From assembly GCA_018712725.1 (NCBI GenBank), contig DVGN01000051.1, positions 1-51,877 on the forward strand: a stretch of 51,877 bases of DNA, in the 5' to 3' direction. Within the stretch, counting starts at the first letter, position 1, and each line of letters begins with the position of its first letter. This DNA is from Candidatus Scatosoma pullicola (GTDB taxonomy: Bacteria > Bacillota > Clostridia > Christensenellales > Borkfalkiaceae). Below the pieces are notes generated by a model. It was not told the DNA's origin. It made no database searches and saw nothing but the letters and a program-made list of their open reading frames with translations. Positions 20,801 to 28,611 of the stretch are shown piece after piece. A program made the translations under genes and the position numbers.

Positions 20801-21284
20801 GAATACGGCGGGCAGCATGGGCACGGGCGCCAAAGCCAAGGCGGCAGAATCCCCCGCCCCCGTGTACAATAAGGGGCAGACGCTGTTCAAAGCGGCGCTC
20901 ATCACCTTCTGCATCATCCTTGCGGAAAGCCTTGCCATCTTCTTCGTCCGGGATCGGCTGCACATATCCGGACTGTACCCCGCCGTCGGCTGCGGCGTCG
21001 GACTTGCGGCATTCCTGCTCTGCACGGTGCTTTACGCCTGCGGCTACCGCCCGCGGGCAAGGCGGAGCAAACATCCCGGCTATATCTTGAACGCCTCCAT
21101 CCTCTTCGTGATCGGCGTCATCGTCGTCAGCATGGTCGCCGTCTATCTCAAAGCGGACCTGAAACAGCCGGCGGAACTGCTCGCTTACGTCATTCTGCCC
21201 GTCCTCTATCTTCTGAACATCATCCTGTTCTCCGTATTCTTCTATCTGTTCTCCGTCTATCCGAAGAACGGGCTGAGAGAATAA
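17892..21284 (+). CDS. PadR-like winged-helix domain + very long coiled coil + Pro-rich linker + four C-terminal TM helices; GTG start
   Basis: AGAGGAGG 8 nt upstream of GTG at 17892; PadR core IILRSLYDGDKYGYDIINEIEKKSGGLYTLKQPTLYSALKRLESLKYVESYY...GGRRKYFRLTEKGK; heptad-rich E/K/R/Q region; hydrophobic C-term. Confidence 0.88.
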   Translation: MQDEQEKVDKLEDFSLTGGAEEQGITTISSDLIRGHINTIILRSLYDGDKYGYDIINEIEKKSGGLYTLKQPTLYSALKRLESLKYVESYYGDFSNGGRRKYFRLTEKGKQLAEHDLAEWEYSRTVIDSLISDGNAHYDFSFITEKQKELLDIKKALAARESALEEERNALNNLRNELQRERSLLSVQSSSLSTQKSDFNELKEKIRTQKEELEEKERTLAEKQAEIDAKEAELDEKQREIAAAKEELERQREEIDSLKEKIDSQRVQIDEKITELDEVRAETSSRNEELLEKQEALSSMQAELDEKQASLDSLQTELDEKRQELDEARAALAERETALSDALNDSEQMQSGLAEREAALKEAEEALEEKKRAAEEAEEKLAAAEKDADERRAALEEQRAELEEKTRTLDALREELDKKTEENYSLLSQIQSERSELAEEKARIALERSDLESQREENEELAAVRAELEEKNAQIEEKNAELEEKKSDIETLRGALSSHENALTLLKSDLENKTAEHYNRSVELRAQQAQIEEQRAKLETEKREAEARASELEALKAQLSEKEEELAEREKAIADLNESVRSSDENMQTALSDLEAREQALKEREETLEAEKAEYERLRGEWERERSAYDESKAAADEERQALLSDRAALEERERALRDREEYLETEKRSVEESQRDLDEKRKDLERRNYELTEREYTLQESQKTVESQRTQADTSAADIRRMQEELDARQNDLARGKEQLQNELVSLRQQQKDLASRQTIYNQQQLEFMTQKNTLSAQQFDFADRLSAYNAQVKQFNDGLARFNEEQNAFRGERQKLDADKQAFEEERTKLEADKAEFEKQKTEFEKQQIETEKKKLETAAEYQEKNADIDRQLNALKEKQLDLESRENALNAARREFNSRRYAEEYAAGNPPVQPYPGYGVPYPAPAGYREEDYRRPLPQNPPAAQSSSGQIDLDDLRKRAQSDGIRLNTAGSMGTGAKAKAAESPAPVYNKGQTLFKAALITFCIILAESLAIFFVRDRLHISGLYPAVGCGVGLAAFLLCTVLYACGYRPRARRSKHPGYILNASILFVIGVIVVSMVAVYLKADLKQPAELLAYVILPVLYLLNIILFSVFFYLFSVYPKNGLRE

Positions 21285-21296
21285 CGGCAGACGGGA

Positions 21297-21333
21297 AAAG
21301 GACCTCCGGAAATTTCCGAAGGTCCTTTCTTTA
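21297..21333 (+). terminator. Rho-independent terminator after PadR-coiled-coil gene
   Basis: AAAGGACCT...AGGTCCTTT followed by CTTTATT. Confidence 0.75.
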
Positions 21334-21355
21334 TTCTCTTACCGCGCTTTTTCAC

Positions 21356-21844
21356 TTATCCTGCCGCCGCGGGCTTTTTCTTTCCCGCCGACGTTTCCCG
21401 CAGGGCGCAGTATTTGTCCGCAAGGCACACCAGCCACCCCTCCCGCGAGCGGGGCAACCAGAAGAGGGTGAGCGGAAACATATGCGTGCGGATGATATAG
21501 TACACCTTATCGTCCACGCCGAACACTTTGCGCGCGTTTTTCGCCGCCAGCGCGGTGTGGCAAAAGCCGTGCAATCTCCCCCGCCGGCGATGGACGTGCC
21601 AATCGTACAGATAAAAATCGTGCAGGAAGGCGCCCAGAACGAGCCGCCTTTCGTCCACCCGCCATTTCCATTTCCGCGCGAGATACAAACTGCACTTTGC
21701 CACGTTCATGCAATGTGTATAGGTGCTAACGCCGCCGTGCTGGATATATTCCTTCATCCCGTCCGCAGCCCCGCTCTCCAAAACGGGCTGCAGATACGCC
21801 GCCGCGTCCGCCGCACAGCTTTCGCTCTTTTGCAAAAGCGTCAT
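21356..21844 (-). CDS. HD-domain phosphohydrolase-like protein
   Basis: THCMNVAKCSLYLAR...GAFLHDFYLYDW...HGFCHTALAAKNA...IIRTHMFPL. Confidence 0.8.
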   Translation of the reverse strand: MTLLQKSESCAADAAAYLQPVLESGAADGMKEYIQHGGVSTYTHCMNVAKCSLYLARKWKWRVDERRLVLGAFLHDFYLYDWHVHRRRGRLHGFCHTALAAKNARKVFGVDDKVYYIIRTHMFPLTLFWLPRSREGWLVCLADKYCALRETSAGKKKPAAAG

Positions 21845-22116
21845 TCCGCTCCTCCCGTACCCTTTTTCCTTACGAGACTTTCGTCCGTTCGATCCCCGTT
21901 ATTCCGCCTCCCGCAATCATCCGACGATCTGTTCCCTGAACTTAAAAACGCCGCCGGACAAATATATCTTCGCGGAAAAACGTCCTTATCCGAAATAAAT
22001 TCTCCGCGTATTTTCATATATTATTTTGCCCCCGCTTTGTTTTCACGTGAAACCGCACTTCTTTTTCCCGCCCGATTACAAAATCGCTGCAACCCGCACG
22101 GCAAAAGGGAAAGAGG

Positions 22117-22593
22117 TCATTCGAGTTCCAGAAATGCGTCCCGGTGTTCGACGGAGGTGGAAAAGACGATCTGCGTCTTTGTCCTCCCGAAATGCTGCAA
22201 TTCGTTGATGAAATGATCGAGCTCCGCCGTCGTGCGGAAAAGCACTTCGATGAGCATCGCGTAATCCCCCGTCACGCAGTTGCACTCCACGACGTTGGGG
22301 CAGCTGCGGATATAGGGATAAAACTCCTTTTTCTGCACCGGCTCGACCTCCAGATTGATGAACGCCTTGATGTTGAAGCCGAACGCCTGCGGATTGATGC
22401 GCGTATAATACCCTTCGATATAGCCGTCCTTTTCCAGCTTTTCGATGCGCGCGGAAATCGCGGTCGGCGACAGAAAGGTCTTTTCCGCGATGTGCCGGAT
22501 GGACATGCGCGCGTCCTCCCGGAGCAGCGACAAAATGCGGACGTCCGTCTTGTCCGCCGACGGATTTTTTTCTGTCCTTTCGCCCTTTTTCAT
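22117..22593 (-). CDS. Lrp/AsnC family transcriptional regulator
   Basis: DVRILSLLREDARMSIRHIAEKTFLSPTAISARIEKLEKDGYIEGYYTRINP. Confidence 0.92.
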   Translation of the reverse strand: MKKGERTEKNPSADKTDVRILSLLREDARMSIRHIAEKTFLSPTAISARIEKLEKDGYIEGYYTRINPQAFGFNIKAFINLEVEPVQKKEFYPYIRSCPNVVECNCVTGDYAMLIEVLFRTTAELDHFINELQHFGRTKTQIVFSTSVEHRDAFLELE

Positions 22594-22618
22594 ACCTTTT
22601 CTCCTTTTTTCCGCCTCT

Positions 22619-23398
22619 TCATCCGAGCGCCATATCCAAAATCATCATGACGACAAAACCGAGCATCACCCCGACCGTCGCGATATTGGAATGTTCCCCG
22701 CTCTGGGATTCGGGAATGAGCTCCTCCACGACGACGTACACCATCGCGCCCGCCGCAAACGAGAGCAGATAGGGCAAAACGGGCAGGATGATCCCCGAAA
22801 ACGCGACGGTGACGAGCGCGGCGACCGGCTCCACGGCGCCCGACAGAAAGCCGTACAAAAATGCCTTTCCCCGCCTGCCCTGCCCTTTCATGGGCATGGA
22901 CACGATCGCCCCTTCGGGGAAATTCTGCAAGGCGATCCCCACGGACAGCGACAGCGCCGAAGCGACGGAAATCTCCTCTCCCGCGGCGATGAGCCCCGCA
23001 AAGACCGCCCCCACCGCCATCCCTTCGGGGATGTTGTGCAACGTGACGGATAAAAACAGCAATTTGTTCTTTCCGAGAGAGGACTTATGTCCTTCGGGCA
23101 GTTCCGAATCGAGATGCTGATGGGGCACGACGGAATCGAGCAGGAGCAGAAAGAGCATCCCCGCCGCAAACCCGACCGCCGGCGGAAGCCATTCGGGCAT
23201 CCCCGCCTCCTTCGCCAGCTCCGCCGAAGGCAGGATGAGCGACCAGACGGAAGCGGCGATCATCACGCCGGATGCAAAGCCCAAAAGCATCTTCTGCACT
23301 TTAGAGCCGATTTCCCTTTTCAGAAAAAACACCGCCCCGGCGCCGAGCGTCGTCCCCGCAAAGGGCAGCAAAAGCCCCAGCGCAACCGTACCGACCAT
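22619..23398 (-). CDS. ZIP family metal transporter
   Basis: TLHNIPEGMAVGAVFAG and IALQNFPEGAIVSMPM ZIP signature motifs. Confidence 0.92.
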   Translation of the reverse strand: MVGTVALGLLLPFAGTTLGAGAVFFLKREIGSKVQKMLLGFASGVMIAASVWSLILPSAELAKEAGMPEWLPPAVGFAAGMLFLLLLDSVVPHQHLDSELPEGHKSSLGKNKLLFLSVTLHNIPEGMAVGAVFAGLIAAGEEISVASALSLSVGIALQNFPEGAIVSMPMKGQGRRGKAFLYGFLSGAVEPVAALVTVAFSGIILPVLPYLLSFAAGAMVYVVVEELIPESQSGEHSNIATVGVMLGFVVMMILDMALG

Positions 23399-23538
23399 TC
23401 CCCTGCCTCCTTTTCTGTTTTATGCTATTATTATACCCCGCTTTTGCCGAAAAGTCAACACGGGAGGAGGTGCAAACGGGAAAAAGGAAAAAGCGCGGGA
23501 TTTTTTTCGCGGAAAATACAAAAACGGGCGAAAATCGG

Positions 23539-23567
23539 TTGACGGGAAATAAATTATCTGCTATAAT
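23539..23567 (+). promoter_or_regulatory. Sigma-A promoter for tRNA-Val
   Basis: TTGACG-N17-TATAAT ending 16 nt before tRNA 5' end. Confidence 0.8.
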
Positions 23568-23583
23568 ATCAAAGCAAGATCAC

Positions 23584-23660
<77 letters not shown>

Positions 23661-23673
23661 TATCTTGCAGAAG

Positions 23674-23700
23674 GCCTCCGGAAAAAAGCGGAGGCTTTTT
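23674..23700 (+). terminator. Rho-independent terminator after tRNA-Val
   Basis: GCCTCCG-GAAAAAAG-CGGAGGC-TTTTT. Confidence 0.85.
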
Positions 23701-23748
23701 GCTTGCAAAAAAATCTGCCGCGCCCGGTGCGCAAAAGGAGGCTTGCCC

Positions 23749-24240
23749 ATGAACGAACGCGATCCCCAAAACGAACGCCACGAAAAGACGAAAAAAATCC
23801 TGAAAATTGCGGGAGGGATCGTCCTCGCCGCGGGAATCATTCTCGCCGTCGTCGGCTTTGTCGACATCTTCTCCAACTTCGGATCGGGCGACCCGCCCTC
23901 CCGTTTCTGGTGCCTGTTTTTGGGCTTCCCCGCCATTGCCGTGGGCGCGGTGCTCCTCTCTTTCGGTTTCCACCGGGAGATCGGCAGATATGTCAAGAAC
24001 GAATCGGTACCCGTCCTGAACGAAGCGGCGAATGAACTTCGCCCCGCCGTGCGCGACATCGCGTCCGCCGCCCGGGATGCCGGACAATCCGTCGTCTGCC
24101 CCGCCTGCGGCGAGGAAAACGAAAAGGGAAGCAAATTCTGTAAAAACTGCGGAAAAACGCTCCTTTCCGTATGCCCCGTCTGCGGCGAAGAAATCGAGCC
24201 GGGCAGCCAATTCTGCAACCACTGCGGCGCAAAACTCTGA
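23749..24240 (+). CDS. Membrane-associated double zinc-ribbon protein
   Basis: AAAGGAGG upstream; hydrophobic segments; CPACGEENEKGSKFCKNCG and CPVCGEEIEPGSQFCNHCG. Confidence 0.82.
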   Translation: MNERDPQNERHEKTKKILKIAGGIVLAAGIILAVVGFVDIFSNFGSGDPPSRFWCLFLGFPAIAVGAVLLSFGFHREIGRYVKNESVPVLNEAANELRPAVRDIASAARDAGQSVVCPACGEENEKGSKFCKNCGKTLLSVCPVCGEEIEPGSQFCNHCGAKL

Positions 24241-24366
24241 CGGCAAAGGCGGGACTTATCCCACTCCCATTATCACAACAGAAAGGCTTAAAGGGCGGAA
24301 ACGCAAGCACGGCAAAATATTGCGCCGTACGCGTTTCGCCGGGGCAATTATCAAGACAATCGGCAA

Positions 24367-24409
24367 AAATACGGACCCTTGCACAACCGCAAAGGTCCGT
24401 ATTTCTTTA
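24367..24409. terminator. Bidirectional terminator between zinc-ribbon gene and lipoprotein gene
   Basis: AAATACGGACC...GGTCCGTATTT (11-bp arms) followed by CTTTAATTT. Confidence 0.7.
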
Positions 24410-24427
24410 ATTTAGTTTATCTGTGCG

Positions 24428-25450
24428 TTATCTGCGCGATCCGATCGGCTCGTAAGCATAAGTGACGCTGCCGTTCTCGTCCGTTTGGGGAATGACCCGC
24501 CAGCTCTGTCTGCCGCCGCCCGTACCGACGGTGAGGCGGATGTATTCCCTGCCCCGCTCCGATTCGCGGTCGAAGGAAAAGCGCTGCGTCTGCCCGTCCT
24601 TATAGGCGGTCATTTCCAGCTCCGTCTCCCCGTCCTCCTCTTCATAGGAGAAGGAGGCGCGTTCCACAGCCCTGCCGCCTTCGTACACCGAATAGCTGTA
24701 AGACTGTTCGCTCTCTCCCCGCTCCGATTCCGTCTCCTGCTCCACCAGCATATAGCGGTTCTCGCCGAGCGTCACGCGGAAGGTCGTCTCGCTCTCCGAT
24801 TCGTCCCCTTCGCTTTCGGCGCTGCGCCTGCCCTGCACGGCATAGTCGACGCCCTCCACCGTCATCACGCCCTCTATGGCGTAATTTTCCTCCCGCTCGT
24901 CGTCGAAACGGTCGTCCCAATCGTCATCGTCGTCGTCATCGTCAAAGTCGGGAATGGCGGTCTGGTTGTAATACATGACGTACTGCGAAGTATTGCCCTG
25001 CATATCCCGCCAGGAAACGGTCATCTTTTCCGCGTACCCCTCCCGATCGGACGCTTCGGCGGTCATGCCGAATCCGCCGTCGCTCAAAAGGCTTTCCACG
25101 AGCGTCATATATCCGTCCAGCTCCGCCTTCGTCTCATCGGGCAAAGCCGCCGTATCCGAAGAGGCGTCTGCGTTTCCGCCCGAAGTCTGTCCGTCCGAAT
25201 TTCCGCCGCCGAGATCGGACGAAGCCGCCCTGACCGAAGAAGGCGCGCCCGAAAGGTCCATGGCGGAGATCAGCATGCCCGCCGAAGCGGCACTGAAACC
25301 GTAGACGGATTCCGCCGTCGTGAAGTCGCCGAACTTTCCGTTCTCAGCGCCTCCTACGCCCCCAAAGCCGCCCGTTTCCGAACAGGCGCCCAAACCGAAG
25401 GTGAGACCGAGTGCCAATGCGGCAGCCGCCGCCGTAATCATTTTTTTCAT
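24428..25450 (-). CDS. Secreted lipoprotein with poly-Asp block; paralogous to the extracytoplasmic part of the 26226-27473 protein
   Basis: Lipobox LTFGLGACSE; shared blocks with 26226-27473 (LVESLLSDG, ENYAI, YSVYEGG, ASAGMLIS/ASVGMLIS); RBS AAGGAG. Confidence 0.85.
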   Translation of the reverse strand: MKKMITAAAAALALGLTFGLGACSETGGFGGVGGAENGKFGDFTTAESVYGFSAASAGMLISAMDLSGAPSSVRAASSDLGGGNSDGQTSGGNADASSDTAALPDETKAELDGYMTLVESLLSDGGFGMTAEASDREGYAEKMTVSWRDMQGNTSQYVMYYNQTAIPDFDDDDDDDDWDDRFDDEREENYAIEGVMTVEGVDYAVQGRRSAESEGDESESETTFRVTLGENRYMLVEQETESERGESEQSYSYSVYEGGRAVERASFSYEEEDGETELEMTAYKDGQTQRFSFDRESERGREYIRLTVGTGGGRQSWRVIPQTDENGSVTYAYEPIGSRR

Positions 25451-25592
25451 CGTAAGTTTCTCCTTGACTTTTATTTTTGTCGGGGGAAGCTCCGGATTTT
25501 TTCCCCTTACACCTTTATAACAATCCCGCCCGAGGATTTTGTTGGTAAAAAAGAAAAAATTTTTTCCGATTTTTTTCCGCAGCCGGAAGTCG

Positions 25593-25622
25593 TTGACAAA
25601 ACGCCCCCTCTTCCTTTATAAT
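25593..25622 (+). promoter_or_regulatory. Sigma-A-like promoter upstream of ECF sigma gene
   Basis: TTGACA-N18-TATAAT. Confidence 0.65.
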
Positions 25623-25701
25623 ATGGATAGAAAAAACAAAAAAATTTCCTTTTTCACCAACAATTTTCCCCCTTTGCGTTGTTAATAGAGTAGGATGGGT
25701 T

Positions 25702-26229
25702 ATGAAACACGATCGACTCGAACAGAAGATAGCCGAGCTGAAAGCCGGGGACGCGCGCGCGTTCGACTTCATTTACGAACGCACCAACCGCTCCGTCTAT
25801 TTTGCCATTTTTTACATCGTGCGGGATAAGATGTACGCCGAAGACCTGTTGCAGGACACCTTCGTCAGGGCGATTTCCTCCCTGCACCAATACGCGCCCG
25901 GCACCAATTTCACCGCCTGGCTGTGCGCCATCGGCAAATCGCTCGCCTTGAACCACCTGAAAAAGTACCGGCGGGAAGTCCCCACCGACTTCGAAGCGGA
26001 CGCCCATAAATTCGGGTCGGGAGAGGCGGACATCCCCTATATCTTCGACCTTGCGGCGCGGGTGCTGACCGAAGACGAATACGAAATCGTCATGCTCTGT
26101 CAGGTCTCCAGATACAAGCGCCGGGAGGTCGCCGAAATGCTCGGCATCCCCATCGGAACGGTCACCTGGAAGAACAACGAAGCTCTGAAAAAGCTGAGAG
26201 CGCATCTCGAAAAGGAGGGCGGCGCATGA
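25702..26229 (+). CDS. ECF-type RNA polymerase sigma factor
   Basis: Region 2: DMYAEDLLQDTFVRAISSLHQY...NFTAWLCAIGKSLALNHLKK; region 4: LTEDEYEIVMLCQVSRYKRREVAEMLGIPIGTVTWKNNEALKKLRAHL. Confidence 0.9.
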   Translation: MKHDRLEQKIAELKAGDARAFDFIYERTNRSVYFAIFYIVRDKMYAEDLLQDTFVRAISSLHQYAPGTNFTAWLCAIGKSLALNHLKKYRREVPTDFEADAHKFGSGEADIPYIFDLAARVLTEDEYEIVMLCQVSRYKRREVAEMLGIPIGTVTWKNNEALKKLRAHLEKEGGA

Positions 26230-27473
26230 AAGACGTGAAAAAATTGCTTTCCGAACAGGCGTCGGAAATTCTGCCCGACGACAAGGCGGTAAAACAGAAT
26301 ATCCGGCGGGAGCTCGGCATCGGGGAAGAGGAAGCCGTCCTTTCCTATGCGCACGGCGGAGAAAAGCATATCCGCGGCAGCAAGGGGAAAATCGCGGCGA
26401 TATGCGCGGCGGCGCTCGCCTGCATCCTCTGCCTCTGCGTCCTTCTGCCCGCCCTTTTCCGCAACAGGCCGCAGATCCCCGGCAATCCCGTCGGGAACAA
26501 ATTCGCGCAGATCACGGACGCCGATTCCTTCTACGCCTACGGCGCCGCGTCCGTCGGCATGCTGATCTCATCCGGGCAAAATGCAGCCGCCCCCGCCGCC
26601 CCTGCGGCGTCTCCCGTCCGGGCGACGTCCGCGTCCCTCTCCCCCGCCGCGAACGCAAATTCCCGCGCCGCCGAGCCGGACGAAGGGCTGATCGAAGAGA
26701 TCAACCGCTATCTGTCTCTCGTGGAGAGCCTTTTGAGCGACGGCGCCATCGAAGGCACGGGGATCGCGGGCGAAAACGGGTACGAATACGGCATGACCGT
26801 GCAATACACCGATCTGCTCGGCTCCCCCGCCTCCTATACGATGTACTACGACAAAGAATTTTTATACGGGGAGACGGAGGACGGCGAATCGGAAGAAAAT
26901 TACGCCATTTCCGGCATCCTGCGCGTCGGCGCCGCCGAATATCCCGTGGAGGGAATGTACAAGACGGAGACGGAAGAGGGAGAGGCGGAAAACGAGCTGT
27001 ATTTCCGCGCCTTCACGGACGAAAGCGGCTCTTCTTATATCGAAGTGCGGCAGGAATACGAATCGGAAGAAGAGGACGGAGAAGCGGAAATCGAACAGGA
27101 ATACGTGTATTCCGTCTATGAAGGCGGCGAATTGACCGAACGCACGACCATCGAATACGAATCGGAGGACGGCGAACTCGAACTTCTGATGCGCATATCG
27201 GGAGGCGGCAGGACGGAAACCCTCGCCTTCCGCGACGAGACGGAAAACGGCGAGCGGGTGCTGCGCGTTTCGGGCACGATAGACGGCAGCCGCGTGCAGT
27301 TCCGCGTCTATGTCCGGGAGGGGCAATATCACTATGTGTTCGAAGACGGCTCCACCTCCGACTTCGACCGCTTCGACAAGGACGACGACCACGACGGCAA
27401 GGACGACGATGATGACGACGATGACGATCGGGAAGAGGATGACGACGATGACGACGATCGCTTCGACGATTGA
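26226..27473 (+). CDS. Putative transmembrane anti-sigma/regulator: short cytoplasmic N-term, one TM, extracytoplasmic module paralogous to 24428-25450 lipoprotein, Asp-rich C-term
   Basis: 4-nt ATGA overlap with sigma gene; TM IAAICAAALACILCLCVLLPALF; homologous blocks; terminal DDDDDDDDDREEDDDDDDDRFDD. Confidence 0.82.
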   Translation: MKDVKKLLSEQASEILPDDKAVKQNIRRELGIGEEEAVLSYAHGGEKHIRGSKGKIAAICAAALACILCLCVLLPALFRNRPQIPGNPVGNKFAQITDADSFYAYGAASVGMLISSGQNAAAPAAPAASPVRATSASLSPAANANSRAAEPDEGLIEEINRYLSLVESLLSDGAIEGTGIAGENGYEYGMTVQYTDLLGSPASYTMYYDKEFLYGETEDGESEENYAISGILRVGAAEYPVEGMYKTETEEGEAENELYFRAFTDESGSSYIEVRQEYESEEEDGEAEIEQEYVYSVYEGGELTERTTIEYESEDGELELLMRISGGGRTETLAFRDETENGERVLRVSGTIDGSRVQFRVYVREGQYHYVFEDGSTSDFDRFDKDDDHDGKDDDDDDDDDREEDDDDDDDRFDD

Positions 27474-27525
27474 TTCCCCTCCCCTTTATCCGCCCGGCAG
27501 GCAGCGGGACAAATAAGCATAAAAA

Positions 27526-27561
27526 CAAGCGCTTCCGTTTCCGAAAGCGCTTGCTTTTTTT
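27526..27561. terminator. Bidirectional terminator
   Basis: CAAGCGCTT...AAGCGCTTG followed by C(T)7, preceded by A-run. Confidence 0.8.
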
Positions 27562-27587
27562 CATTTCATTGAACTGACGATACGAAG

Positions 27588-28592
27588 TCAGGCGTTCTTC
27601 ATGCCCTCTTCGATCGCGACGGCGACCGCGACGGTGGCGCCGACCATGGGGTTGTTGCCCATGCCGATCAAACCCATCATCTCGACGTGCGCGGGAACGG
27701 AGGAAGAGCCCGCGAACTGCGCGTCCGAGTGCATCCTGCCCATCGTATCCGTCATGCCGTAGGACGCGGGGCCCGCCGCCATGTTGTCGGGGTGCAGCGT
27801 TCTGCCCGTGCCGCCGCCGGAAGCGACGGAGAAATACTTCACGCCGTTCTCGTTGCACCACTTCTTATAGGTGCCCGCGACGGGGTGCTGGAAGCGGGTG
27901 GGATTGGTGGAATTGCCCGTGATGGAAACGCCGACCTTTTCCAGCTTCATGATCGCCACGCCTTCGGGAACGTCGTCCGCGCCGTAGCACTTGACCTTCG
28001 CGCGGTCGCCGTCCGAGAACGCCTTCTCGTAAACGACTTTCACCGTTTCGGTGGAATGATCGAATTCCGTCTCCACGAAGGTGAAGCCGTTGATTCTCGA
28101 AATGATATAGGCGGCGTCCTTGCCGAGGCCGTTCAGGATGACCCGAAGGGGCTTCTTGCGGACTTTGTTGGCGTTCTGCGCGATGGAGATGGCGCCTTCC
28201 GCCGCCGCGAAGGATTCGTGCCCCGCGAGGAAGCAGAAGCATTCGGTGTCTTCGGAAAGGAGCATGGCGCCGAGATTGCCGTGGCCGAGACCGACCTGGC
28301 GGTTCTGGGCGACCGAACCGGGAACGCAGAACGCCTGCAGGCCGATGCCGACCGCAGCCGCCGCGTCGGAAGCCTTCTTGCAGCCCTTCTTGATCGCGAT
28401 CGCCGCGCCGACGGTGTACGCCCACACCGCGTTGTCGAAGCAGATGGGCTGAGTGCCGCGGACGATCTTTTCGCAATCGACGCCCTTGGAAAGGCAGATG
28501 TCGCGGCACTCCTCGACGGAGGAGATGCCATATTCCTTCAAAACGCCGTTGATTTTATCGATTCTTCTTTCATAACCTTCAAATAATGACAT
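27588..28592 (-). CDS. GGGtGRT family protein (function unknown)
   Basis: Signature VASGGGTGRTLHPDNMAAGPASYGMTDTMGRMHSDAQ. Confidence 0.85.
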   Translation of the reverse strand: MSLFEGYERRIDKINGVLKEYGISSVEECRDICLSKGVDCEKIVRGTQPICFDNAVWAYTVGAAIAIKKGCKKASDAAAAVGIGLQAFCVPGSVAQNRQVGLGHGNLGAMLLSEDTECFCFLAGHESFAAAEGAISIAQNANKVRKKPLRVILNGLGKDAAYIISRINGFTFVETEFDHSTETVKVVYEKAFSDGDRAKVKCYGADDVPEGVAIMKLEKVGVSITGNSTNPTRFQHPVAGTYKKWCNENGVKYFSVASGGGTGRTLHPDNMAAGPASYGMTDTMGRMHSDAQFAGSSSVPAHVEMMGLIGMGNNPMVGATVAVAVAIEEGMKNA

Positions 28593-28611
28593 TTGCTTGT
28601 CCTCCTTAGGA

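Noticed and set aside
18465-21074. 869-aa Phe/Leu/Arg-rich ORF antisense to the coiled-coil gene
   Set aside because: Mirror of GAA/GAG/AAG-rich coiled-coil codons; no coherent domain.
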